A stretch of 64,000 bases of DNA from Segatella copri DSM 18205. GTDB taxonomy: Bacteria; Bacteroidota; Bacteroidia; Bacteroidales; Bacteroidaceae. Shown one piece after another: positions 32,907-41,571 of this stretch (positions are counted from its first letter, which is position 1; the number at the start of each line of letters is the position of its first letter). Both the position numbers and the translations under genes were made by a program. The DNA lies in assembly GCF_025151535.1 (NCBI RefSeq), contig NZ_CP102288.1:3121001-3185000 (forward strand), given 5' to 3'. Below the pieces are notes generated by a model, which saw only the letters and a program-made list of their open reading frames with translations, did no database searches and was not told where the DNA came from.

Positions 32907-33005
32907 TCGTACGATTATAGGTGTTGTCCCTATAGTCAGCAGATGTGCTGACTGCAGTCGGCAGACCTGCTGACTAGGCTCAGCAGAGCTGCTGAGCCTA
33001 GCGGC
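32907..33005. repeat. Nested-palindrome block, copy 2
   Basis: It begins with GTACGATTATAGG (from about 32909), as in copy 1, and holds consecutive hairpins GTCAGCA/TGCTGAC and TAGGCTCAGCAG/CTGCTGAGCCTA. Positions 32939-33001 are identical to the reverse complement of 10395-10457 (63 nt). It directly adjoins a 22-bp repeat array. The rest of the gap, 32711-32906, shows no gene. Confidence 0.92.
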
Positions 33006-33009
33006 AAAC

Positions 33010-33142
33010 TCCGAGAAGCAGTATTCTCTTACCCAAGAAACTGTCTCCGCTAACTCAAGAAACTATCTCCGTTAACCCGAGATTCTGTGTCCGTAAGCTT
33101 AAGCAACCACATTCTCTTACTTAAGCAACCATATTCTCTGGC
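33010..33142. repeat. Degenerate 22-bp minisatellite, six units
   Basis: Units such as CTCAAGAAACTATCTCCGTT start about 33010, 33032, 33054, 33076, 33098 and 33120, exactly 22 bp apart. In the direction of the neighbouring ATPase gene the units read like TTGAGTTAACGGAGATAG, resembling the array at 10181. Confidence 0.9.
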
Positions 33143-33163
33143 TTGTTAAAGCAGTTAGGGAAT

Positions 33164-33340
33164 CTACATATCCATAGTGTAGTTGTGAAGATATTCCCAA
33201 GCATCGTTCAAATCACGTAAAGGGAGGCGCTCTTTTACGAGCTTTATCTTTAATGCCTTGCAGAATGCTTTCAGAACAGATTCTGTTGCCATCTCCTCCA
33301 ACTTAATATAGTTAGGACGTTTAGAGAACAAACAAGTCAT
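33164..33340 (-). CDS. Possible small protein overlapping the end of the ATPase gene
   Basis: A 58-codon frame starting MTCLFSKRPNYIKLEEMATE and ending DLNDAWEYLHNYTMDM overlaps the last 20 nt of the ATPase gene in another frame. An internal ATG at 33292 would give 42 residues. Composition is protein-like (charged and aromatic residues, KALKIKLVKERLPLRDL). I do not recognise it; it could be a real small gene coupled to the ATPase or the tail of a lost gene. Confidence 0.35.
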   Translation of the reverse strand: MTCLFSKRPNYIKLEEMATESVLKAFCKALKIKLVKERLPLRDLNDAWEYLHNYTMDM

Positions 33341-34739
33341 CCATTGTTACTACCGACTGAACATCCCAGGCATAAGGATTGTCGGATAATCCCATGGTCG
33401 TAATCATTGTAAGATGCACGGCTTTTTCGGTACCAGTCTCTTGGATGAAGCGCTCTCGCTTGTTTTGTAAACTCGCATCTATCGTATTAGTTATCTGAAA
33501 AGGAGCCTTGGAGTATTTGATTTCACAGAGATTAATGACATCATCGCTCCTGTCTACCAGCAAGTCGATCTGTGCTCCCGGCTTTTCCTTGCTCCCGCCT
33601 ACACTCCAAGAATAAACCGTGGTGATAACTCCTTGAATGCCAAGCTTCGCCTTGATCTGCCCCACATGCTGCAGGCATACTCGTTCAAAAGCCAAACCGC
33701 ACCACGTATTGTACTCGGGTTTGCCGGTAATCTTTGTCCAATATTGTGCATCATTGATATAGCTGTCCTTGATAAACTTATAATAAAATAAGGTGTAATT
33801 GTCCATTAGCTGGAATAAGGCATTCTTGGCTTTCATTCCGATGCAATTATATTTTCGGATAAATCCGCAGTATTCCAAGTTCTCTAAGTATTCCGTCAAC
33901 TTTCCATTGTCGGTCAATTTGGTAGTTCGTAAGATTTCTGTTCGGGTCATTCCGACTTTCTTGGTTGCCAAAGCATCTACTATCGAGAGATAAGGCTTAG
34001 GCTGTTTGAACAAAGAGTCGTATAAGTCATCAAACTCGTGACGAAGATTGCCATCTTCTGAGAAAAATAACTGGTTGATGTTCTGTGCCAGACTCATTCC
34101 CGGTTTCAGTTGAGACCAATAAAACGGAACACCTCCCATGATCATATAGCCTTCCAAAACCTGTCGGCGATTAAAGCGCAGTCCCATTTCTTCAGAATAG
34201 AGTTCGCATTCCCTTAAGCAAAACGGTTTCAGGTGAATACGGATAGACACACGGTTGTGCAATCCACCATGATTTTTAATTACCTTATTGATAATCCATG
34301 AGGTAGCACTGCCGCAAACGATGAGGAGAATATCCTTGCGGGCGGAAGCCCATCCATTCCAGAAATGTTCCAAAGCCGAAAGAAAATTGGAGCGTGGAGA
34401 ATCCATCCATGGCATCTCGTCGATGAACACAACTTTCTTGGGGATAGTAGATTGCACCAACAGTTGCCCCAACCTGTCAAAAGCATCATACCAATCTTTT
34501 AACTTCGACTGTTTCTGTTTGCTATATGATGTGAGTGAACGGTTGAACTCTGCCAATTGTATGCGATTGGTCTCATTTGCCAATCCTGTATGATAAAAGG
34601 CAAAGTCATTGTTGAAGGCCTCCCTTACCAGGAAAGTCTTTCCCACTCGTCTGCGCCCATATATGGCAACAAACTTCGACTCATCAGCAATCAACGCTTG
34701 ATGAAGTGTCTTCAGTTCTTCTTTTCTACCTATTAACAT
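33321..34739 (-). CDS. ATPase_2/DUF234-type AAA ATPase
   Basis: A 472-residue P-loop protein: Walker A IYGRRRVGKTFL (about 27-38), Walker B KVVFIDEMPWMD (about 102-113) and sensor-like LLIVCGSATSW. The C-terminal DUF234-like domain has GAQIDLLVDRSDDVINLCEIKYS, a PD-(D/E)xK-type nuclease core (D, E-x-K). Such proteins occur patchily in bacteria and archaea, with no settled function. Upstream lies a palindromic hairpin (34791-34830). Downstream lie a small frame, a 22-bp array and the palindrome block, the same order as after the 9056 ATPase. Confidence 0.88.
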   Translation of the reverse strand: MLIGRKEELKTLHQALIADESKFVAIYGRRRVGKTFLVREAFNNDFAFYHTGLANETNRIQLAEFNRSLTSYSKQKQSKLKDWYDAFDRLGQLLVQSTIPKKVVFIDEMPWMDSPRSNFLSALEHFWNGWASARKDILLIVCGSATSWIINKVIKNHGGLHNRVSIRIHLKPFCLRECELYSEEMGLRFNRRQVLEGYMIMGGVPFYWSQLKPGMSLAQNINQLFFSEDGNLRHEFDDLYDSLFKQPKPYLSIVDALATKKVGMTRTEILRTTKLTDNGKLTEYLENLEYCGFIRKYNCIGMKAKNALFQLMDNYTLFYYKFIKDSYINDAQYWTKITGKPEYNTWCGLAFERVCLQHVGQIKAKLGIQGVITTVYSWSVGGSKEKPGAQIDLLVDRSDDVINLCEIKYSKAPFQITNTIDASLQNKRERFIQETGTEKAVHLTMITTMGLSDNPYAWDVQSVVTMDDLFVL

Positions 34740-34790
34740 AGTTCAAATAGTTATATTTCTGGGGCAAATATACGAAAAAATAGTGAGATA

Positions 34791-34830
34791 ACGTGCGGAA
34801 TCTATCTTTTTTTAGATACATTCCGCACGT
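34791..34830. repeat. ACGTGCGGAAT inverted repeat, copy 1
   Basis: ACGTGCGGAATCTATCT pairs with AGATACATTCCGCACGT around a T-rich loop, 52 nt upstream of the ATPase start. The same arm sequence recurs at 34929. Confidence 0.9.
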
Positions 34831-34922
34831 TTAAAGTATATTTTTAACGTTTGTTATTATAAAAAGTAAAGAAAAGAGTATGCAGAATAGCCCAAATATG
34901 AAGCGATATCTAAGAAAATGTG

Positions 34923-34973
34923 CTTTAAACGTGCGGAATGTGTCTTTTTTAAGCACATTCCGCACGTTTAAAG
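34923..34973 (-). terminator. ACGTGCGGAAT inverted repeat, copy 2, probable terminator of the DUF6377 gene
   Basis: CTTTAAACGTGCGGAATGTG (34923-34942) pairs perfectly over 20 bp with 34954-34973. It lies 44 nt past the stop of the minus-strand DUF6377 gene. The loop (TCTTTTTTAAG) is T-rich on the plus strand. Between the two copies (34831-34922) no gene is seen. Confidence 0.75.
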
Positions 34974-35016
34974 CGCATACGCTCCTTTTATGTTCTCTTG
35001 GCTGTTCTGACTCTAA

Positions 35017-36633
35017 TTAGCCTATCACATTGCATAGTTGGTTGATGGCTGCATCAAAAGTGGTGAGGTCTTTGGCTCGCTTTCTGATGGCTGCCTTGTA
35101 ATTATAGATGGTTTGCGTAGAATAGAACAGGAGGGTGGCCAGTTCCTGACCATCCGTAATTCCCAGTCGCATCAGTGCATAGATACGCAGTTCCTTGGTA
35201 AGACTGTTAGGGGCAGGGAGAACTATCTGTTTTTCTGGCAACAGCAGTTGGTTGAACTCTTCCACGAAATTCGGATACAAGTCAATGAATGCCTTGTCGA
35301 AGCGAATATAGAAGTTGGCAGCCTCTTCTTCTGCCAGCTTGTAGCTGTTGATGGCAGTCAGAAGATCGGCAGTTTGCTTTGCCTTGATTTTGCGGCTTAC
35401 CAATTTGCGATAATCATCCAGTTTCTTGATATATACAGCACTGATGTCCATAAATAAATGCATATAGGTTTCTCTTCGCTTATTGGTGTTGAGCAGCTTC
35501 TGGTTCAGTTCGTCCAAGAGTGTATTTTGGCTTTTTATCTCCCTACGGCTCTTGGCTAGACGCTTGTTCATCTTGAATGCAAAGAAAGCCATGGCAAGGA
35601 ATCCTAGTGACAGGATACTCACGATGACGAGAGATGCTGTTACGATGCGGTTCTTGCGTACTTCTGCCTGATGGTTCGTTTCTGTGATAAGGGGTAGTAT
35701 GCGGGAAATCTCTACCATGCGGAGGCGGTTGTTGTAGAATTGGGCATCCTCCATGGAGCAATAGATGTATTTGGCAACCCTCTTTGCATAGGAGGCATCC
35801 TTATTATATAGATAGGTGGAAAGTTCCTGAAGGGCAAGATTCTCCTTCAGGGGACATATCTGGTCTGAGATGGCTGCTTCTACAATATACTTTTCATATA
35901 AATCCTTTTGGTCGGTATCATAATAATAGCGGGCTATGCAATAAGCCGATGAGGCATGCACACGGCTGTTCAGGGGACTGGCTGAAAGTGCCTTCATGTA
36001 GAACTGAAGCATCTTTTTGCTTGTACGCTGCTTTAGATATTCAAACTCTCCTGAAAGATAGTAATAAAGAGCGGATTCCTTGTTGCCGATATGTTCAAGA
36101 GTCTTGCCTAAATAAAAACGTTTCTTGGCTGCCAATCCTTCTTGAAACTCCGACTTATTGCAGAAAGTTTCCCAGTAGTTATATACCCAAGTCAAGGTAT
36201 AATAATAGTATTGCAATAACTTAGGTGACATTTTCTCCACATCCATTGCGAGCATTAAGTCTTCTGCCTGGCTGTAGAAACCGCCTGTTGACAGCACTGC
36301 CGCACGATTGATTTTATTCAGGTTGATGAAATAATCATCCTGAAGTTGTGCTGCCAGCTGGTAGCCCTTCTTGGCGTATGTCATGGCAGAGTCGTAACGG
36401 TAGGTATAATACTCTCTGTAGATCTGGTTATAGAGCCTAAGCTGGCTGCGCTTGTCGGAAGTCATGTATAGTTGCTTTTTGAGTCTTAGTAGTTTCGCTT
36501 CTTTTCTTTGGGTAAACTTGCTTCGCTGAGCGATGTAACTGTCTAAACGATGGAACAGCTGTTCCTCGTTTACGGAAGAAGCATTTGCCATTAATGGCAT
36601 AAACATCATTAAGAACCACAATACTACTTTCAT
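35017..36633 (-). CDS. DUF6377-type TPR sensor-regulator
   Basis: A 538-residue protein: signal peptide (1-18), TPR-like helical repeats in the periplasm (about 60-310), one TM helix (about 330-353), a coiled coil (355-395) and a cytoplasmic tail ending in a HTH-like segment (ELRIYALMRLGITDGQELAT, then LLFYSTQTIYNYKAAIRKRA) that resembles LuxR/SpoIIE-type helices. This is the DUF6377 layout. The likely role is a one-component membrane regulator. It is divergent from the TonB receptor and GH36 genes, so it is the obvious candidate to control them. A TATATAATAAGG motif lies inside (35799-35810). Confidence 0.85.
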   Translation of the reverse strand: MKVVLWFLMMFMPLMANASSVNEEQLFHRLDSYIAQRSKFTQRKEAKLLRLKKQLYMTSDKRSQLRLYNQIYREYYTYRYDSAMTYAKKGYQLAAQLQDDYFINLNKINRAAVLSTGGFYSQAEDLMLAMDVEKMSPKLLQYYYYTLTWVYNYWETFCNKSEFQEGLAAKKRFYLGKTLEHIGNKESALYYYLSGEFEYLKQRTSKKMLQFYMKALSASPLNSRVHASSAYCIARYYYDTDQKDLYEKYIVEAAISDQICPLKENLALQELSTYLYNKDASYAKRVAKYIYCSMEDAQFYNNRLRMVEISRILPLITETNHQAEVRKNRIVTASLVIVSILSLGFLAMAFFAFKMNKRLAKSRREIKSQNTLLDELNQKLLNTNKRRETYMHLFMDISAVYIKKLDDYRKLVSRKIKAKQTADLLTAINSYKLAEEEAANFYIRFDKAFIDLYPNFVEEFNQLLLPEKQIVLPAPNSLTKELRIYALMRLGITDGQELATLLFYSTQTIYNYKAAIRKRAKDLTTFDAAINQLCNVIG

Positions 36634-36703
36634 AACTATCCTTTTAATTGTTATTGTTACTATCTGATAGGCTATTAGAGTGCCTTATAATTGTATTTTT
36701 CTG

Positions 36704-36711
36704 CAAAGATA
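36704..36711 (-). promoter_or_regulatory. -7 box (TATCTTTG) of the DUF6377 gene
   Basis: CAAAGATA on the plus strand, about 70 nt before the gene start. Confidence 0.7.
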
Positions 36712-36858
36712 CTACATTTATTCCTCTTTTTACCATCTACTCTATTAAAAAGTATTAATATCTTTGATAGCTTGATTATTAGAAGGTTATAGACTTAATA
36801 AATCTAATATTTATCTACTCGTAACCTACACATGATGCCAATGTCTGAAAAATCTCCT

Positions 36859-36866
36859 TAACTTTG
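36859..36866 (+). promoter_or_regulatory. -7 box TAACTTTG of the TonB receptor-GH36 operon
   Basis: TAnnTTTG box 70 nt before the ATG at 36937. The 303-nt divergent region (36634-36936) holds these two promoters and AT-rich DNA, with room for an operator; no clear repeat stands out. Confidence 0.7.
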
Positions 36867-36936
36867 CAACCGCAATCGAATCGCATTCGGTAGCAAGTGA
36901 AATCATGTAAAACTAAGAATAAACAACTGTAAGATT

Positions 36937-39243
36937 ATGAACTTAAGAATCCGTACATTTTCTATGGCTTTGGTAGCGATGTCTGCTGCAAGCCAAGTGT
37001 ATGCACTTCCTTCCGACGAATCTGAAAACAAGGAGAAAAAGGAAGAGCGTAATGTGATGCTCAACGCATCTGATGCCAACAAGCCTCGTGAAATCCAGAT
37101 AGGATTGCCAAGTGAGGATGTAACCGTATATGAGAACGGTCTTCCAGCCGTTTACTCTTCTTCCGTACACAGACTGTCTGCACATTGGCGTAGCGATGCC
37201 TCACTGAAAGGTACCGACTTGATGACTCCATCTGAGTCTGCCATTGCTACAGGTAATATTGCATACGCAGTTTCTTCTTTCAGCGAGTTGGGACAGAAAG
37301 AGTTCAAGGGCAAGCTCAACTATAAGGCAAACCATTTTGGTATGCAGAATGTAGACCTCAACCTGTCTGGTGGAATCGGTGACAATTGGCTTTATACTGC
37401 CAGTATGTATCAGAATTTCGATCCAGGTAGTTTCAAGCTTCGCTTTACTGATTATGCCGACCGTACCCAACTTTATCATTTCGGTATCACTCGCATCTTG
37501 AATGATGGAAAGGGACGTGTCTCCTTATTATATAAGTATTCCAACAGCAAGAACCCTGGCAATTTTGCCAATGCAGCCCCATTTATCTATTCTGGCGACG
37601 GTAGTATCAAGAAGATTGATGGCTTTGATCCGGGTATGGACTCATACGTGCAGCGTCAAGGTTCTTTCCAATACTTGAATACAAAGTCAGGAAAGATGGA
37701 GACATGGAATATGAGCGATGGCAGTGAGAATCATGCCAACGAAATTGCCCTCATCAGCCAGTATCAGTTTGATAATGGATGGTTGTGGAAATTCAACGCC
37801 AAGTATATGAATGCTCCACGTGCCAATTATGTAGATTACGGAGGAAGTACCATCTCTCAGGTGAGCGAGGCTGATGGCTATCAGCTTTCTGATGGGTCTG
37901 CCTACAGTGGCTATATAGAAGGCCGTCGCACCTGGTTGCATGTTGGTAAGGTGAGCAATGCGCTTTTGACTACCGAAATCTCTAAGCAGTTGAATAACCA
38001 TAAGTTAATGATTGGTTTGAACGAGTGGTATTACCATCTCAATTACTATTCGTCTTCGTTCCAGTGGGCAGGCACCGTAGAAGCTTATCCACGCACATTG
38101 AGCCAGATATATGTCAATCCCCTTGATCCTACGCAGACAGCTCATCGTTCTGAAACTTTCGGTTATAATGAGTTGAGTCCAGAATACACCAAGGGTTCAG
38201 AGAACAAGTTGGCACTCTACTTTACCGACGAATGGAAGGTTAGTCCTAAGTTCAAGGTGTTCTATGGTGGTAGATTGGAGTACTACCGCATGTCTGCCGA
38301 GCAGATTTCTACTCCACGTTTCTCAGGATTCCACATGGGTAACTATAATACATACGCCACTGCTGCTGATGGTTCTGTTGTTGCTACCGAGCACAGCATC
38401 GAAGCAAAGAACGTAACCAAGGATAAATTGAATTATGCAGCCACCTTGCAGTTGACGTATAACCTTACCCGCCAGTTTGGTCTGACAGCCGATGCTACCA
38501 TCGCCACCCGTTTCCCACGCATCAGCGAGTATGCAGGAACAGGACCTACCGAGGAGCAGTATAAGCGAGTAACCATTCCATTGATTCGTGGTGGTATTTT
38601 CTACAAGAACGATTGGATTGACCTCTCTTCAATGGTGACCTACATTTCAAAGTCGAACAATATCGACCAGCAGAATCTTACCAAGCCTGGCACTACAGAG
38701 GGCAAGACCGTGTTGCTCATCTATAACATCCAGACTTTGGGTTGGACAACCTCGGCAGAAATCAATCCGTTCAAGAACTTCCACATGCATGCACTCTTCA
38801 CTTATCAGAAGCCGGTGTATAAGAACTATAATGCGAGCGTAACGTTCAGTGACGGTCAGTCTATGGGTGTGAATGCCAACAATATGATTGTCAAGGAGAT
38901 TCCTCAGGTTCTTGTAGAGTTGGACCCTAAATACGACATCACCAAGAATCTGAATGCCTGGTTGAGCTTCCGTTACTTCGGTAAGACCTATGCCAACCTT
39001 CAGGAGGCACTCTACTTCAATGGTCACTGGGAGACTTTCGGCGGAATCAACTGGAATGTGAACAAGAAACTGAGCCTTGGCGTGAGTGTCATCAATATCT
39101 TCAACGAGAAGGGTGCCAAGGGTACCATTAGCGGCTCTGAGCTGATTACCAAGCAGGAAGCTGGCAAATATGACGGCAAGTACATGAGTGGTAGCTATCT
39201 CCGTCCGTTCACGGTGGAATTCTCTGCAGGAATCAAATTCTAA
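36937..39243 (+). CDS. TonB-dependent receptor-like outer-membrane protein without an evident plug
   Basis: A 768-residue protein with a signal peptide (MNLRIRTFSMALVAMSAASQ, cleavage near VYA) and beta-barrel sequence to the end, closing with the outer-membrane C-terminal signature (FTVEFSAGIKF). It contains typical TonB-receptor barrel phrases (NKLALYFTDEWKVSPKFKVFYGGRLEYY, LSLGVSVINIFNEKG). A carboxypeptidase-like domain and a clear plug are not seen at the N-terminus, and there is no SusD gene. It is 65 nt upstream of the GH36 gene and probably imports a galactoside (inference). It contains a TATATAATAAGG motif (37523-37534). Confidence 0.85.
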   Translation: MNLRIRTFSMALVAMSAASQVYALPSDESENKEKKEERNVMLNASDANKPREIQIGLPSEDVTVYENGLPAVYSSSVHRLSAHWRSDASLKGTDLMTPSESAIATGNIAYAVSSFSELGQKEFKGKLNYKANHFGMQNVDLNLSGGIGDNWLYTASMYQNFDPGSFKLRFTDYADRTQLYHFGITRILNDGKGRVSLLYKYSNSKNPGNFANAAPFIYSGDGSIKKIDGFDPGMDSYVQRQGSFQYLNTKSGKMETWNMSDGSENHANEIALISQYQFDNGWLWKFNAKYMNAPRANYVDYGGSTISQVSEADGYQLSDGSAYSGYIEGRRTWLHVGKVSNALLTTEISKQLNNHKLMIGLNEWYYHLNYYSSSFQWAGTVEAYPRTLSQIYVNPLDPTQTAHRSETFGYNELSPEYTKGSENKLALYFTDEWKVSPKFKVFYGGRLEYYRMSAEQISTPRFSGFHMGNYNTYATAADGSVVATEHSIEAKNVTKDKLNYAATLQLTYNLTRQFGLTADATIATRFPRISEYAGTGPTEEQYKRVTIPLIRGGIFYKNDWIDLSSMVTYISKSNNIDQQNLTKPGTTEGKTVLLIYNIQTLGWTTSAEINPFKNFHMHALFTYQKPVYKNYNASVTFSDGQSMGVNANNMIVKEIPQVLVELDPKYDITKNLNAWLSFRYFGKTYANLQEALYFNGHWETFGGINWNVNKKLSLGVSVINIFNEKGAKGTISGSELITKQEAGKYDGKYMSGSYLRPFTVEFSAGIKF

Positions 39244-39307
39244 GATAATAACGAAAGAATTATAGCGTTTAATTATAACAAAGCAATCACGTAAAAACCA
39301 AAGAACG

Positions 39308-41488
39308 ATGAAAAAGGTATTTATGATTATCGCAGCGATGTGCATGACATCTATCATGGCATCTGCTCAAAAGACCATCCGAGTGTCAACCGACAAGACC
39401 GACCTCGTGATGCAGGTTTCTCCTAAGGGTCGCCTCTACCAAGTGTATCTGGGTGACAAGTTGAAGAATCCTTCAGATTACAATCATCTGAAGTGGGATG
39501 TATATGCGGCTTCTGATGGTTCCGTCTGCCAGCGAGGTCATGAGGTTTATGCAACCTCTGGTGCTGAAGATTTCTTCGAGCCGGCAGTGGCAGTGACCCA
39601 TGCAGATGGTAACATGACCACCTATTTGTATTATCAGTCTTCTGAAGAAAAGGCTATCAGTGGAGGTGTTGAGACCATCATCACGCTTAAGGACAAGGTG
39701 TATCCGCTGACCGTGAAGCTCCACTATGCAGCTTACCCTAAGGAGAACGTCATCAAGGCGTGGAGCGAAATTTCTCATAAGGAGAAAGCTCCGGTTACGC
39801 TTTGGAGATATAGCTCAACAATGCTTTATTTCAAGGCAAACAAGTATTTCGTTACCAATTATCATAGCGACTGGGCTAAGGAAGGACAGCCTGAAACTTG
39901 CCAGTTGACTGCTGGTAAGAAGATTGTTGATACCAAGTTGGGTACTCGTGCAGCCATGCAGGAGGAGCCGTTCTTTGAACTGGGATTCGATGAGCCTGCC
40001 AAGGAGAATGAGGGCAAGGTGATGCTTGGAACCATCGGATGGCCTGGGAACTTCCGATTTACCTTCGAGGTAGATAACGTGGGAGCTCTTCGGGTTATTC
40101 CTGCCATCAATCCATACGCCTCTAACTATAAGCTGAAGGCTGGTGAGACGTTCACTACCCCTGAGTTTATCTTTGCCATGAGCGATAATGGTATTGGTGA
40201 GGCTTCCCGTAATTTGCACAATTGGGCTCGCCAGTATCAGGTAAACATGGGTATGGAAGATCGCCTTACGCTCTTGAACAACTGGGAGAATACAGGCTTC
40301 GACTTCAACCAGCAGAGTCTTGCAGAGTTGATGAAGGATGCCAAGGACCTGGGTGTTGATATGTTTTTGCTTGATGATGGTTGGTTTGCCAACAAGTATC
40401 CTCGCAAGGACGACCATGCAGGTCTCGGCGACTGGGAGGCTACCAAGAGCAAACTGCCTGATGGAATATCTGGATTGGTAAGAGATGCCAAGAAGGCTGG
40501 TGTAAAGTTTGGTATTTGGATTGAGCCTGAGATGGTGAATCCTAAGAGCGAACTCTTTGAGAAGCATCCTGACTGGGTCATCATGCAGCCAAAGCGTGAT
40601 ACCTATTATTACCGCAACCAGCTGGTACTTGATATCAGTAATCCTAAGGTACAGGATTATGTGTTCGGCATCGTGGATCGTATCATGACGGAGAATCCGG
40701 ATGTGGCTTACTTCAAGTGGGACTGCAACAGTGTGATTACCAATATCTATTCTCCATATCATAAGGAGAATCAGGGTAATTTCTATATCGATCATGTCCG
40801 TGGTATCTACAAGGTCCTTACCCGTATTCATAAGAAGTATCCTAAGTTGCCGATGATGCTCTGCTCTGGCGGTGGCGGCAGAATGGATTACGAGATGCTT
40901 AAGTATTTTACCGAGTTCTGGTGTTCAGACGATACGGATCCATACGAGCGCCTCTACATCCAGTGGAGTCTGTCAAAGTTCTTCCCAGCCAAGACCATGG
41001 GTTCGCATGTAACCAATTGGAACAAGAATACCAGTGTGAAGTTCCGCACCGATGTTTGCAGTTCATGTAAGTTGGGCTTTGATATCGACCTCAAGTCGCT
41101 TTCTGGTGATGAATACAAGTTTGTGCAGAATGCTGTCAAGAACTACGATAGCATGAAGCCGATGATTCTTGAGGGCGACCAGTATCGTCTGGTTTCTCCA
41201 TACGAAGGCAACCACTGTGCCATTAACTATGTAAGTAAGGACAAGCAGCGTGCCGTTCTCTTTGCTTACGACTTGCATCCACGCTACAAGGAGCCTGTGA
41301 TGAATGTGAAGATGCAGGGATTGGATGCCGATAAGGTTTATACCGTAAAGGAGACCAATCTGATGCCTGGAAAGGAATCTGATTTGGAGTGCAATGGCAA
41401 GCAGTACAGCGGTGACTATCTGATGAAGGTCGGCTTGAATGTATTCAGCCAGACCGATGGAACGAGCCACGTATTGGTATTAGAATAA
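39308..41488 (+). CDS. GH36 alpha-galactosidase
   Basis: A 726-residue enzyme with a signal peptide (MASAQ at about residue 20). It has the N-terminal beta-supersandwich, the (beta/alpha)8 barrel with LLDDGWFANKYPRKDDHAGL, the nucleophile Asp472 in YFKWDCN, MLCSGGGGRMDYE, and the acid/base region WCSDDTDPYERL (about 538-549), then a C-terminal beta domain. It should hydrolyse alpha-1,6 galactosides such as melibiose or raffinose in the periplasm. It forms an operon with the TonB receptor and ends at a perfect terminator hairpin. Confidence 0.95.
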   Translation: MKKVFMIIAAMCMTSIMASAQKTIRVSTDKTDLVMQVSPKGRLYQVYLGDKLKNPSDYNHLKWDVYAASDGSVCQRGHEVYATSGAEDFFEPAVAVTHADGNMTTYLYYQSSEEKAISGGVETIITLKDKVYPLTVKLHYAAYPKENVIKAWSEISHKEKAPVTLWRYSSTMLYFKANKYFVTNYHSDWAKEGQPETCQLTAGKKIVDTKLGTRAAMQEEPFFELGFDEPAKENEGKVMLGTIGWPGNFRFTFEVDNVGALRVIPAINPYASNYKLKAGETFTTPEFIFAMSDNGIGEASRNLHNWARQYQVNMGMEDRLTLLNNWENTGFDFNQQSLAELMKDAKDLGVDMFLLDDGWFANKYPRKDDHAGLGDWEATKSKLPDGISGLVRDAKKAGVKFGIWIEPEMVNPKSELFEKHPDWVIMQPKRDTYYYRNQLVLDISNPKVQDYVFGIVDRIMTENPDVAYFKWDCNSVITNIYSPYHKENQGNFYIDHVRGIYKVLTRIHKKYPKLPMMLCSGGGGRMDYEMLKYFTEFWCSDDTDPYERLYIQWSLSKFFPAKTMGSHVTNWNKNTSVKFRTDVCSSCKLGFDIDLKSLSGDEYKFVQNAVKNYDSMKPMILEGDQYRLVSPYEGNHCAINYVSKDKQRAVLFAYDLHPRYKEPVMNVKMQGLDADKVYTVKETNLMPGKESDLECNGKQYSGDYLMKVGLNVFSQTDGTSHVLVLE

Positions 41489-41522
41489 AGTTTCTCTGTA
41501 AGCATCCTATAATAAAGAAGTT

Positions 41523-41567
41523 AATCAAGACTGGTTTAATCTTATGCATAAACCAGTCTTGATTTTA
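41523..41567 (+). terminator. Terminator after the GH36 gene
   Basis: AATCAAGACTGGTTTA (41523-41538) pairs perfectly with TAAACCAGTCTTGATT (41549-41564), then TTATTTG. Confidence 0.92.
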
Positions 41568-41571
41568 TTTG

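Noticed and set aside
33321..34739. Retron or abortive-infection cassette around the ATPase
   Set aside because: No reverse transcriptase, effector or recognisable toxin is next to it; defence function would be a guess.
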